Assembly: GCA_964444075.1 (NCBI GenBank)
Contig: CAYUFF010000021.1
Span: 1-13,534 of the forward strand
Reading direction: 5' to 3'
Source: CAYUFF01 sp964444075
GTDB taxonomy: Archaea > Aenigmatarchaeota > Aenigmatarchaeia > CG10238-14 > SCSR01
DNA: 13,534 nt
Positions 1-6,211 of the stretch are shown here, one piece after another (position 1 is the first letter of the stretch; each line of letters opens with the position of its first letter). The position numbers and the translations under genes are program-made. The notes below the pieces were generated by a model. It ran no database searches. It was not told where the DNA came from and worked only from the letters and a program-made list of their open reading frames with translations.

Positions 1-1061
1 GGAACAGGATCGCCACTATGTTCTCGCAAGCTGCAAGGCGTGGAGTGGTCTGAAGTAATTACTCTCACGCAGTTTAACTTTTCAACCTTCCTGAATTTCT
101 CATCGAATCTTTCCAAAAACTTTTTCTTACCGATGCAATCCCCGTCGTGACCAAAGGTATCGGTAGCTTTCACGTGGAGGAAAACGAAATCGAAGGTCCT
201 CAAAGCTTTAATGCTCTTTTCTATCTTCTCCTCAAGCGGAGGGTTTTTTGTGCCAGCACCCTTTCCTTCTATTTCAACCACTTCCATCCCCAAAAACCTT
301 CCTATACCCTTGTACAACCCGCCTCCAGCAATGCAACAAGCTTTCAAGCCGTACCTTTCTTTAAAGCTTTCCACTCTCTCGAATCGCGACGCACCACGTA
401 AGAGCAAGTAATTAGCTGAGAGTTTTCCTTGCTTGACTCTTTGCCTGTTGTAGGGATGCTTTTCCAAAACCTTGTTCGCAAGGGATACGTACTTGTTGAG
501 AGCTTCGGCAAGCTTCTTAGCTTCTTTTTTCAGCGGTTTTATCTTTAGTGGTGGTTTTCCTTCTTTGTGAGGGTCGCTCTCTGTAACCTCGGGAATAAGG
601 TCGCTTCCCCTCACCACCAAAGCAGCCCTGTGCTCAACCCCTGCTCTCAGGATGAACTCCATGCCGTCTATTTCCATTGTCAATTCATCCTCGAAGGGTT
701 TGCAATCCTCTATCCTTCCCGCCCTTCTATCGACGATCTTTCCGCCCTTAATGGTGGCGAAGTTGACCCTGAAAGCCACGTCTCCTTCCTTAAGCTCCAT
801 CCCTATGCCCAAGGCTTCCAGCACGCCTCTACCCGGATAAAATCTTTCGAAGGGATGGTAGCCAAACAACTCGAAGTGCGCAGGCCCAGACTCGGGAACT
901 ATTCCTAGGCCTAAAGCAGTATGCACACCACAAACCCCTTCCCTCGCCAGGTAATCCAAGAAAGGAGTCGAAGCTGCTTCCAGCGGTGTTTGACCGAAAA
1001 ATTCTTTGCAAGGTCTATCGCCGAGTCCGTCCAAAACTACGAAGAGAATTTTCCCTTCCAT
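1..1061 (-). CDS. apgM: Archaeal 2,3-bisphosphoglycerate-independent phosphoglycerate mutase (ApgM), 3' end cut by window edge
   Basis: Interconverts 3- and 2-phosphoglycerate in the cytosol. I translated the minus strand by hand: the frame is open from ATG at 1061 to the window edge, giving 353 codons of a family usually about 400 aa long, so roughly the last 50 residues are missing. Visible marks are the N-terminal metal site DGLGDRP, then TPLEAASTPFLD, the nucleophile-serine region PESGPAHFELFGYHP, GRGVLEALG, and near the edge the second metal-binding stretch SDHSTPC followed by HSGDP. The family more often shows PGSDTAH at the serine, so PESGPAH marks a subfamily while keeping the Ser. 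It diverges from the HD-domain gene across 54 bp; a TTTAAG box on the minus strand (1097-1092) would give a leader of about 7 nt. Together with PpsA in this window it belongs to lower glycolysis/gluconeogenesis. Plus-strand ORFs over this region are shadows. Confidence 0.93.
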   Translation of the reverse strand, partial: MEGKILFVVLDGLGDRPCKEFFGQTPLEAASTPFLDYLAREGVCGVHTALGLGIVPESGPAHFELFGYHPFERFYPGRGVLEALGIGMELKEGDVAFRVNFATIKGGKIVDRRAGRIEDCKPFEDELTMEIDGMEFILRAGVEHRAALVVRGSDLIPEVTESDPHKEGKPPLKIKPLKKEAKKLAEALNKYVSLANKVLEKHPYNRQRVKQGKLSANYLLLRGASRFERVESFKERYGLKACCIAGGGLYKGIGRFLGMEVVEIEGKGAGTKNPPLEEKIEKSIKALRTFDFVFLHVKATDTFGHDGDCIGKKKFLERFDEKFRKVEKLNCVRVITSDHSTPCSLREHSGDPV

Positions 1062-1115
1062 GCTCTTCAAAGTAATTTAAGCTTCGTTGCCTTAAAGTTA
1101 TTGCCGGTGGTTGCG
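1062..1115. promoter_or_regulatory. Divergent promoter region of apgM and the HD gene
   Basis: Two archaeal TATA-like boxes lie in 54 bp. TTTAAG at 1076-1081 (plus) lies about 26 nt upstream of 1104, just before a GGTGG Shine-Dalgarno-like run (1106-1110) and ATG 1116. TTTAAG on the minus strand (1097-1092) predicts a start near 1068, just before the apgM ATG. Each box lies within the other gene's core promoter, so the two units would compete or be co-regulated. This is inferred from spacing only. Confidence 0.5.
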
Positions 1116-1664
1116 ATGGAAAGGAATGATGCCCTCGACCTTTTGAAAGCTTACCTCAAGGATGAAAAGCTTCTCAAGCATTCCTTAGCGGTGGAAGCGC
1201 TGATGAAAGCCCTCGCAAGGGAGTTGGGAGAGAACGAAAAAGCTTGGGGGTTAGCTGGTTTACTCCACGATATCGACTACGAAATTGCTACGAAGGAAGA
1301 ACACGGTATAAAAGCTTGCGAGATTTTGAAAGGAAAGGTTTCTGAAGAGGTGCTGGAAGCTATCAAGAAGCACAACTTCGAGAACAACGGCTCTGGTGAG
1401 CCCGAAACGGCGATGGAAAAAGCTTTGATAGCCTGCGACGCTCTTTCTGGTTTGATCGTCGCGACCGCTTTAGTGATGCCGAGCAAAAAGCTTGAAGAAG
1501 TCAAGCTCGAGAGTTTGAAGAAGAAGTTCAAGCAGAAGGATTTCGCGAGAAGCGTGAGCAGAGAAAGGATAAAATTGTGTGAAAGCTTAGGAATACCGCT
1601 CGAAAGGTTCTTAGGCTTAGGATTAGGGGCTCTCAAAAGCATCAGCGATGAGTTAGGGTTGTGA
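1116..1664 (+). CDS. HD-domain metal-dependent phosphohydrolase
   Basis: A 182-aa soluble protein carrying a full HD-superfamily metal site: H22 (in LLKHSLAV), H51-D52 (GLLHDIDYE), H63 (KEEHG), H86 (IKKHN) and D108 (ACDALSG). This is the compact predicted-hydrolase type (COG2316-like) widespread in bacteria and archaea, likely a nucleotide or phosphoester hydrolase; the substrate is unknown. The frame is open upstream to 921, but that part lies antisense to apgM, and ATG 1116 has a GGTGG run 5 nt before it, so I chose it. Its stop overlaps a GTG of the nmd3 frame (GTGA at 1661-1664), so the two are translationally coupled in one operon. The C-terminal third is Lys-rich and helical. No truncation is seen. 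Confidence 0.88.
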   Translation: MERNDALDLLKAYLKDEKLLKHSLAVEALMKALARELGENEKAWGLAGLLHDIDYEIATKEEHGIKACEILKGKVSEEVLEAIKKHNFENNGSGEPETAMEKALIACDALSGLIVATALVMPSKKLEEVKLESLKKKFKQKDFARSVSRERIKLCESLGIPLERFLGLGLGALKSISDELGL

Positions 1665-1666
1665 CG

Positions 1667-2335
1667 ATGACAAGATTTTGCCCGAAGTGCGGAAAGCTTA
1701 CTGAAAAGTTTTACGACAACCTTTGCAAGGAATGTTTCCTTGAGAGTGTGAGCTTTCTTCATTTTCTACCTCAGAAGCTCGAGCTTAAGAGATGCAGGTC
1801 GTGCGGCAGCTACTTCTTCAAGAAGAAAAAATTCGCTAACCTCGATTCAGCGGTGAGAGAAAGTATTTTTCACCACCTGAGAAAGTGTAGGGAGGTCGAG
1901 GAGTTCGTTTATAGGATCATGGGTAACAACGTCAGCGTGAGACTGATTTCCAAGGTTCGTGGTTTGAAGAAGGTCGAGGAAAAGACGATTCCTATCAAGC
2001 TAAAGCCGATTACCTGTAGGCCCTGCCAACTGAAAAAATGCGGATACTACGAGGTTTTGATACAGTTCAGGAGCTATTCCGTTTCTTTCGACGAGGTGCT
2101 GAGGCTCGTGGAAAGGGAGATGAGAAAGCTTTCGAGGAAGGATGAGTTGGCATTCGTTTCCAACGTTGTCAGAAATAAGTTCCTGGACGTTTACATAGCC
2201 TCCACCCAGGCAGGACTGAAGGTTGCGAAGGTGTTAAAGGAAAAGTACGGTGCCAAGATGAAGTTGAGCAAAAAGCTTGTGGGCGTGAGGAAAGGAAAGA
2301 GAGTTTTTAAGACCACTGTATGCTTGCTTGTGTAG
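1667..2335 (+). CDS. nmd3: NMD3-family 60S/50S ribosomal subunit biogenesis factor
   Basis: Archaeal NMD3, the short form (222 aa) lacking the eukaryotic nuclear-export tail. In eukaryotes it binds the large subunit during late maturation; the archaeal protein is presumed to do a related job. Visible are the N-terminal zinc ribbon (C5-x2-C8, C20-x2-C23), a second cysteine pair (CRSCG, C43/C46), and the diagnostic CRPCQLKKCGYYEVLIQFR stretch (C117, C120, C125), followed by an RNA-binding-like alpha/beta region and a basic KKLVGVRKGKR segment near the C-terminus. The start is either GTG 1661 (overlapping the previous stop) or ATG 1667; ATG gives the family-like MTRFCPKCG N-terminus. It follows the HD gene without a gap. 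The last codons are followed closely by the adk promoter. Confidence 0.92.
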   Translation: MTRFCPKCGKLTEKFYDNLCKECFLESVSFLHFLPQKLELKRCRSCGSYFFKKKKFANLDSAVRESIFHHLRKCREVEEFVYRIMGNNVSVRLISKVRGLKKVEEKTIPIKLKPITCRPCQLKKCGYYEVLIQFRSYSVSFDEVLRLVEREMRKLSRKDELAFVSNVVRNKFLDVYIASTQAGLKVAKVLKEKYGAKMKLSKKLVGVRKGKRVFKTTVCLLV

Positions 2336-2350
2336 CTCCCTCACAAAAAA

Positions 2351-2358
2351 CTTTAAAG
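2351..2358 (+). promoter_or_regulatory. TATA box of adk
   Basis: The palindromic CTTTAAAG box sits 26 nt upstream of about 2381, predicting transcription starting at or 2 nt before the adk ATG (2383), that is, a leaderless mRNA. The 47-nt gap after nmd3 and this box mean that adk can be transcribed apart from the HD-nmd3 operon. Confidence 0.65.
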
Positions 2359-2382
2359 TATCTCAAGCTACCACATAATTGC

Positions 2383-3021
2383 ATGAGGCTCATCATCTTC
2401 GGTCCTCCTGGCTCCGGTAAGGGAACTTACTCCTCGATGCTAGCGCCGAAGTTAGGGATAGTTCACATTTCCACGGGCGATATTTTCAGGGAGATGGCGA
2501 AAGAAGATACGGAGCTGGGAAGGAAAGTAGCGGAAATCCTCAAAAAGGGTGAGCTCGTTCCTGACGAGATAGTGATAGAAATCGTGAGGGAAAGGATTAG
2601 CAAGGAAGATTGCAAGAACGGTTTTATACTCGACGGCTTTCCCAGAACAATACCGCAAGCCGAAGCTCTGGAAAAGATGACGAAGGTAGACAAGGTCATC
2701 AACCTGGTCGTGCCAGAAGAAGTCATCATAGCAAGATTGTCCGCGAGGAGAGTATGCAAAAATTGCGGTGCAATCTACAACCTCAGAACTCTACCTCCTA
2801 AAAAAGATGGAATCTGCGATAAGTGTGGGGGAGAGCTTTACCAGAGGGAGGACGACAAGCCAGAAGTGATAAAGGAAAGGCTCAGGGTTTACGAGGAGCA
2901 ATCCAAGCCACTCCTGGAATTTTACAGGGGTAAGATACCCATCGTAGAAGTCGAATGCAGGGAAATAGACATACCACCCGAGGTTATGGTCGACAAAATC
3001 TTGGAAAAGCTTAAGGAATAA
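2383..3021 (+). CDS. adk: Adenylate kinase, long bacterial-type with zinc LID
   Basis: Catalyses AMP + ATP = 2 ADP in the cytosol. At 212 aa it is the long (LID-bearing) form, not the archaeal AdkA type. Visible are the P-loop GPPGSGKGT (7-15), the NMP-binding start STGDIFREM (30-38), DGFPRT (84-89), and a LID with four zinc-ligand cysteines (C125, C128, C145, C148) followed by DDKPEVIKERL. The frame opens earlier, but the earlier codons overlap the nmd3 end and the promoter; MRLIIFGPPG is the normal N-terminus and fits a leaderless start. Fibrillarin follows after 26 nt. It would recycle AMP released by PEP synthase and NAD synthetase, both encoded in this window. Confidence 0.96.
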   Translation: MRLIIFGPPGSGKGTYSSMLAPKLGIVHISTGDIFREMAKEDTELGRKVAEILKKGELVPDEIVIEIVRERISKEDCKNGFILDGFPRTIPQAEALEKMTKVDKVINLVVPEEVIIARLSARRVCKNCGAIYNLRTLPPKKDGICDKCGGELYQREDDKPEVIKERLRVYEEQSKPLLEFYRGKIPIVEVECREIDIPPEVMVDKILEKLKE

Positions 3022-3047
3022 GAAACGCGATGCAATAAATTTTAAGC

Positions 3048-3716
3048 ATGAAAGTGAAGGCAACCAAGTTCGAGGGAGTGTTCAAGATAGACGGTAAGCT
3101 CGCTACCGTAAACCTTACTCCAGGGTACAGAGTTTATGGAGAAAAGCTCGTAAAGGTGGGTGGCGTTGAGTACAGAGTGTGGGACAAGTGGAGGAGCAAG
3201 CCCGCCGCAGCCATATCGAAGGGGTTGAAAGTCTTTCCTATCGAGGAAGGGAGCAAGATTCTTTACCTCGGAATTGCATCGGGAACTACGGCTTCCCATT
3301 TCAGCGATATCGTCGGAAGAAGCGGACTTATCTACGGCGTCGAGATAAGTGCTACTGTGCTCAGGGAGCTTCTGCCACATGCTGAGAGGCGGAAGAACAT
3401 CGTCCCAATCCTAGCGGATTGTAGGAAGGTCGATGAATACGAGAGCTTGATCTTGGAGAAGGTCGACTGCGTTTACTGCGACATCGCCGACCCTCAGGAG
3501 GTTGAGGTGTTCGTGAGGAACTGTGAAAGGTTTCTCAAGAAAGGTGGTTACGGTATGGTTGCCATCAAAAGCAGGAGCATAGACGTGATCAAATCTCCCA
3601 GGGAGATCTACGAGGAATCTAGGAGGTTCGTGGAGGAGCGCGGATTCGAGATAGAGGATTTCGTTACCCTGCACCCTTACCAAAAAGACCACGGTTTCAT
3701 GGTCGTCAGGAAGTGA
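3048..3716 (+). CDS. flpA: Fibrillarin, C/D box snoRNP 2'-O-methyltransferase
   Basis: SAM-dependent catalytic subunit of archaeal C/D sRNPs, which methylate rRNA and tRNA riboses together with Nop5 and L7Ae. The 222 aa length is normal. An N-terminal beta domain (1-45) precedes WRSKPAAAI (48-56), the SAM-binding LYLGIASGTTAS (72-83) with acidic E99, the DCVYCDIADP strand (D145), K174 in AIKSRSID, and HPYQKDHGFMVV (H215) near the C-terminus; these residues match the family's K-D-K-H catalytic set. The ATG at 3048 is chosen because it matches the family's N-terminus. Nop5, often the adjacent gene in archaea, is not here: adk is upstream and a convergent membrane-protein gene lies 9 nt downstream. 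An AT-rich stretch directly before the ATG (3034-3044) is too close to act as its TATA box; CTTAAG at 3010-3015 is a possible alternative. Confidence 0.96.
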   Translation: MKVKATKFEGVFKIDGKLATVNLTPGYRVYGEKLVKVGGVEYRVWDKWRSKPAAAISKGLKVFPIEEGSKILYLGIASGTTASHFSDIVGRSGLIYGVEISATVLRELLPHAERRKNIVPILADCRKVDEYESLILEKVDCVYCDIADPQEVEVFVRNCERFLKKGGYGMVAIKSRSIDVIKSPREIYEESRRFVEERGFEIEDFVTLHPYQKDHGFMVVRK

Positions 3717-3725
3717 AACAGACTT

Positions 3726-4199
3726 TCAAGCCCTCTTCTGCAGACCTTCTATTTTAACTTCCAGCTCTGTCAACCTTTCCACGAGGTTCGGGTAGATTTT
3801 CTTGAACTCCTCGTAGGTTATTTCCCTCGAGACGTACTTCTTCTTCAGCTTCTCTATGATTCTCCTCACCTCGCCGTACTCCTTTTTCAGCGCTGAAATT
3901 TCCACCACCCTATCCACGAAAATTAGTACGGCCCCGATGTAAACCAGCAGGCTCCCGAGGACTGCGAAATGTTGATATGGTATGAACTCCGTAAGTGGTC
4001 CGGAGTGATGTCCGAACAGTTGGAGTATCACGACTCCGTGGTCGAGGGATACAGTCACGATTCCTATCGAGAGGAACAGCCAGGGAAATATGCTCCTCCC
4101 AACCCTCATCTTCCTGGCCGTGTAGACTAGGATTAGAGAAACTAGCAAGTAAGAAGTTAGGGAAAGGGGGCTCGTCAACAGGTAGGGTGAGAACTCCAT
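3726..4199 (-). CDS. Small three-helix membrane protein with SHOCT-like C-terminus
   Basis: I do not recognise a named family. The 157-aa product has three hydrophobic helices (about 9-28, 36-60, 75-97), then a cytosolic charged helix (98-120) and a short KKKYVSREITYEEFKKIYP segment that resembles SHOCT-type C-terminal modules, ending in a short coiled coil. His residues occur in DHGVV and FGHHSGP between the second and third helices. It starts 2 nt after the nadE stop, with GGAGAAAGG as a likely ribosome-binding site, so it is co-transcribed with nadE. It converges on fibrillarin with only 8-9 nt between stops. A functional tie to NAD synthesis is not evident. Confidence 0.8.
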   Translation of the reverse strand: MEFSPYLLTSPLSLTSYLLVSLILVYTARKMRVGRSIFPWLFLSIGIVTVSLDHGVVILQLFGHHSGPLTEFIPYQHFAVLGSLLVYIGAVLIFVDRVVEISALKKEYGEVRRIIEKLKKKYVSREITYEEFKKIYPNLVERLTELEVKIEGLQKRA

Positions 4200-4201
4200 A
4201 C

Positions 4202-5053
4202 TTAACCTTTCTCCACAAACTTAAAATACTTGTAGGAGACCTGCGGAGACGGTGGGAGGGCTCTCTTGTGCATCGTCTCCATTTCCCTCCTCCTAATCAT
4301 TTCCACGACTTCTAAGCCCACGTTAACCCTCCGGGAGATCTCTTTGTCAGAGAGTACTCTTCCAGTTAGTACCGGGTAATCCTTCGCGTAGAACAAAACC
4401 CTGTCGATAACTTCGTAGCTCGCTCCGAGCTCCTTCTCCGCAAGGTGCCCCTTCCAGAGGCGCGGGGACGGAGGCTTCGCTAGTATTCTCTTCGGAACGC
4501 CCAGGATTTCGCCCAGCTTCTTCACTTGCGTTTTGTAGAGGGATAGGAAAGGAAAAACGTCAGCAGCACCATCGCCGTACTTGGTGAAGTACCCGAGGTA
4601 GTACTCCGACCTGTCTCCGCTTCCGAACACGATTCCGTCGCTCAAGTTAGCGACCGCGTAGAGTATCGTCATCCTGATCCTTGGCTTCAGGTTTCCGTAT
4701 GCTATCCTGTGCGCCCTTAGCTCCTTAGGAAGGATCCTGAGGAATCCTTTCACGAGTGAAGAGATTTCCATCTCTAGCATTTCGACTCCCAAGCTCTCGC
4801 AAACCTTCCTCACATCGGTTCTATCACACTTCGGCGTTACACCGCTCTCTGGAAGGGAGACGCAGAGGACGCGCTTCGGGCCGAGAGCCTTCGTGAGGAA
4901 GAAAGCTAGGGTCGTCGAATCAACTCCGCCAGAAATCCCTACTATCGCCTTCTCTTTTCTGCTTTCCGAAAAGTACTTCTTTACCCACTCTTCCAAAAAA
5001 TCCAGGACGCTTCTCCAGTCGAGCTCAAGCTCGCGAGGGACACTAACCTCCAT
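4202..5053 (-). CDS. nadE: NAD+ synthase, NH3-dependent type
   Basis: Amidates deamido-NAD+ to NAD+, using ATP and releasing AMP and PPi. At 283 aa it is the ammonia-dependent form; no N-terminal nitrilase/glutaminase domain is present. Visible are the PP-loop SGGVDS (41-46), GNLKPRIRMT (120-129), GSGDRSEYYLGYFTKYGD (144-161) and the late substrate loop KPPSPRLWKGH (193-203). The late loop differs from the usual PSA-LW-GQTDE pattern (PSPRLWKGHLAEKELG), a modest variation. The ATG at 5053 is about 27 nt from a minus-strand TATA-like element, so it is probably leaderless. It shares a 35-bp divergent promoter with rnpB and is followed by the three-helix membrane gene. Confidence 0.95.
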   Translation of the reverse strand: MEVSVPRELELDWRSVLDFLEEWVKKYFSESRKEKAIVGISGGVDSTTLAFFLTKALGPKRVLCVSLPESGVTPKCDRTDVRKVCESLGVEMLEMEISSLVKGFLRILPKELRAHRIAYGNLKPRIRMTILYAVANLSDGIVFGSGDRSEYYLGYFTKYGDGAADVFPFLSLYKTQVKKLGEILGVPKRILAKPPSPRLWKGHLAEKELGASYEVIDRVLFYAKDYPVLTGRVLSDKEISRRVNVGLEVVEMIRRREMETMHKRALPPSPQVSYKYFKFVEKG

Positions 5054-5088
5054 AAAATCTTTTAAGGTTTCGGTGGTAAATTAAGTAT
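5054..5088. promoter_or_regulatory. Compact divergent promoter for nadE and rnpB
   Basis: Only 35 bp separate the nadE ATG from the 5' end of the RNase P RNA. TTTTAAGG (5060-5067, plus) is centred 26 nt before G5089, where helix P1 of the RNA begins. TTAATTTA (5084-5077, minus) is centred about 26-27 nt before the nadE ATG. The two pre-initiation complexes would overlap almost completely. Confidence 0.65.
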
Positions 5089-5358
5089 GGGGTGGGCTGG
5101 CCAGGTAGCTTCGGCCCTAGCAAAGCTAGGGCTGAGGAAGTTCCACCCATCGAAGGGGCTGCGAAAGCAGCAACCCGAAAGGGTTGTGCCGGCATCAGAA
5201 ACGAGACCAACTGCTCGCGAAACGATGAACGTAGGGTGAGTGATGGCAGGCGGTTGGATGAAACGGGCCGGCAACCCTGATGAGATGCAAGCCCCTTTGA
5301 GGGCGCTCAGACAAATGCTACCCTGCACAGAAGGTGGGCTACGGCCGGCACACCCCTA
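5089..5358 (+). ncRNA. rnpB: RNase P RNA
   Basis: The RNA subunit of RNase P, which removes tRNA 5' leaders. The ends pair into a long P1: 5089-5102 (GGGGTG, GCTGGCC) with 5343-5356 (GGCCGGC, CACCCC), with one mismatch between the two blocks. A GCCCTAGC/GCTAGGGC hairpin (5114-5132) fits P3. It is followed by the universal GAGGAAG core (5134-5140), and the partner core ACAGAAGG then GGGCTAC (5327-5342) lies just before the 3' P1 strand. GAAA-capped hairpins are at 5158-5171 and 5172-5185, and the CR-like GATGAAACGG and GATGAGATGCAAGCC stretches are present. At about 270 nt it is compact for an archaeal type-A RNA. Predicted ORFs across it are artefacts. It is preceded by a TTTTAAGG box at -26 and probably co-transcribed with the small genes downstream. 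Confidence 0.93.
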
Positions 5359-5375
5359 GCAGCGAGTGTGAAAAC

Positions 5376-5495
5376 GTGGAAGGAGAAACGGTAGACTTGA
5401 AGAAGTTCGCGCTCTTCACGAGAATTATAGAGACGTTCATGGAAAATTACGTGGATGAGGAGGGAGAAGGATTGGAGGATACGATTTACAATTGA
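5376..5495 (+). CDS. Small acidic ORF between rnpB and sec61-beta (39 aa)
   Basis: I do not recognise it. A GTG start gives 39 codons: a short helix (VDLKKFALFTRIIETFMENY) then a strongly acidic tail (DEEGEGLED). Support for translation is contextual: GTGA (5368-5371) lies 4 nt before the GTG, the same arrangement as GGTGA and GTG for the next gene. Its stop TGA (5493-5495) overlaps the Shine-Dalgarno sequence of sec61-beta. It starts about 18 nt after the RNase P RNA, so it would be read from the rnpB promoter. No membrane segment or motif is seen. It could instead be spurious leader sequence of the sec61-beta transcript. Confidence 0.45.
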   Translation: MEGETVDLKKFALFTRIIETFMENYVDEEGEGLEDTIYN

Positions 5496-5500
5496 GGTGA
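5494..5500 (+). promoter_or_regulatory. Shine-Dalgarno of sec61-beta
   Basis: GAGGTGA matches the archaeal anti-SD (AGGAGGTGAT) in seven positions and is 4 nt before the GTG at 5505. It fixes a GTG start for a gene too short to be picked by length. Confidence 0.7.
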
Positions 5501-5504
5501 AACC

Positions 5505-5669
5505 GTGGCGAGAAGGAGGGGCGAGAGGGCTTACTTGCCGTTAGCTTTCGGTGCTCTCATAAGGTACTCGGAAAGGGAAAGAGAGTTGTTAAGGCTTAAG
5601 CCCGAACATGTCGTGTGGGGCGTAATCTTACTGATAATCGTCGAGCTATTGCTAAGGATGATGTTCTAG
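5505..5669 (+). CDS. secG: Preprotein translocase subunit Sec61-beta (SecG-like)
   Basis: Small, non-essential subunit of the archaeal SecYE-beta protein-conducting channel. The 54-aa product has the family layout: a basic N-terminus (ARRRGERAY), then the hallmark LPLAFGALIRYSERE segment (archaeal relatives read like 'GAGLIRYFEEE'), a short KPEHVVW linker, and one C-terminal tail-anchor helix (about residues 36-53, WGVILLIIVELLLRMMF). Family members are typically 50-60 aa, so it is complete. The GTG start is set by GAGGTGA 4 nt upstream. It lies downstream of rnpB and the acidic small ORF, with no clear promoter of its own. The next gene has its own promoter 35 nt after the stop. Confidence 0.88.
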   Translation: MARRRGERAYLPLAFGALIRYSERERELLRLKPEHVVWGVILLIIVELLLRMMF

Positions 5670-5703
5670 GTTGCTTGGCTCCTTAGCTTTCTAACCCAAA
5701 AGG

Positions 5704-5715
5704 TTTAATTTTTTA
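5704..5715 (+). promoter_or_regulatory. TATA box of the 5732 gene
   Basis: TTTAATTTTTTA is centred about 25-26 nt before the ATG at 5732, with no SD in between, so a leaderless transcript is predicted. The T-run may also help end the rnpB/sec61-beta transcript. Confidence 0.55.
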
Positions 5716-5731
5716 CAACCAAATTTTTGCC

Positions 5732-6172
5732 ATGGAAGAGTTATTTACCGGCTTCGTTAGGGCAGCAGGCTATGCGAACAAAGTAAGGAAAACGCTCTTC
5801 GCCATCGTCAAGAAAAGGGCAGAGGCCAACGAAGTCGTAAGGGCTGCTGCAGAGCTTAATCAACACATTTTCAACAAGCTACAGGAGATGAACGTGGAGA
5901 AGAGCGATGTGATCACGATAAGGGTGAACTTCGAAATTGCAGAGGGGAAGATTTCTTGGAAGCTGGATACTCTCCAAATAGAAGTGTTCAGGAAAAGCGA
6001 GGAAGAAAGGCTTGCCGAAGCGATGAGGGAGAGGGAAGAGGCTGAGAAAGAGATAGAGAACGTCATCGACGAGTTGATAGTCTCTATTAGGAATGTCGAG
6101 GATGCGGTAATAAAGCTCAAAGAGCTTGCGGAAAGGTTGAAGTACGAGCATGGAAGGATAGAGGGTGAATAG
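5732..6172 (+). CDS. DUF2258-like archaeal protein with C-terminal coiled coil
   Basis: A 146-aa soluble protein. The N-terminus (LFTGFVRAAGYANKVRKTLFAIVKK) resembles the start of archaeal DUF2258 proteins as I remember them ('TGFVIAGAYADKLRRTLFA'); no function is established. An alpha/beta part (about 1-85) has the strand-like ITIRVNFEIAEGKISWKLD and LQIEVFRK. It is followed by a long charged coiled coil (about 88-140, EERLAEAMREREEAEKEIE onward). The ATG at 5732 fits a leaderless start from the TATA-like box. It converges on the metallophosphoesterase gene with a T-rich spacer between them. The family assignment is from memory of the motif and is moderate. Confidence 0.78.
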   Translation: MEELFTGFVRAAGYANKVRKTLFAIVKKRAEANEVVRAAAELNQHIFNKLQEMNVEKSDVITIRVNFEIAEGKISWKLDTLQIEVFRKSEEERLAEAMREREEAEKEIENVIDELIVSIRNVEDAVIKLKELAERLKYEHGRIEGE

Positions 6173-6185
6173 ATAAAAGCGAGGA

Positions 6186-6211
6186 TTTTTGGATTTTCTT
6201 TTTCTATTTTT
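6186..6211 (+). terminator. Poly-T archaeal terminator after the DUF2258-like gene
   Basis: Four T-runs of 4-5 residues in 26 bp (6186-6190, 6194-6197, 6199-6203, 6207-6211) begin 13 nt after the stop. This is the usual oligo-T archaeal terminator without a hairpin. It overlaps the last codons of the convergent phosphoesterase. Confidence 0.55.

Noticed and set aside
147..908. Plus-strand ORFs in the first kilobase
   Set aside because: They are antisense shadows of apgM, whose minus-strand frame is open throughout and carries the family motifs.
1277..1762. 161-aa minus-strand ORF opposite the HD gene and nmd3
   Set aside because: Its product is Ser/Leu/Lys-rich mirror sequence of two genes with clear motifs, and it spans their junction.
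2320..2382. 21-residue N-terminal extension of adenylate kinase
   Set aside because: It overlaps the nmd3 end and the CTTTAAAG box; the family starts directly with the P-loop strand.
3034..3044. AT-rich stretch before fibrillarin as its TATA box
   Set aside because: It is only about 4-14 nt from the ATG, which would place the transcript start inside the coding region.
5092..5328. ORFs on both strands over the RNase P RNA
   Set aside because: The sequence is explained by P1/P3 pairing and conserved RNase P cores; the translations have no recognisable protein character.
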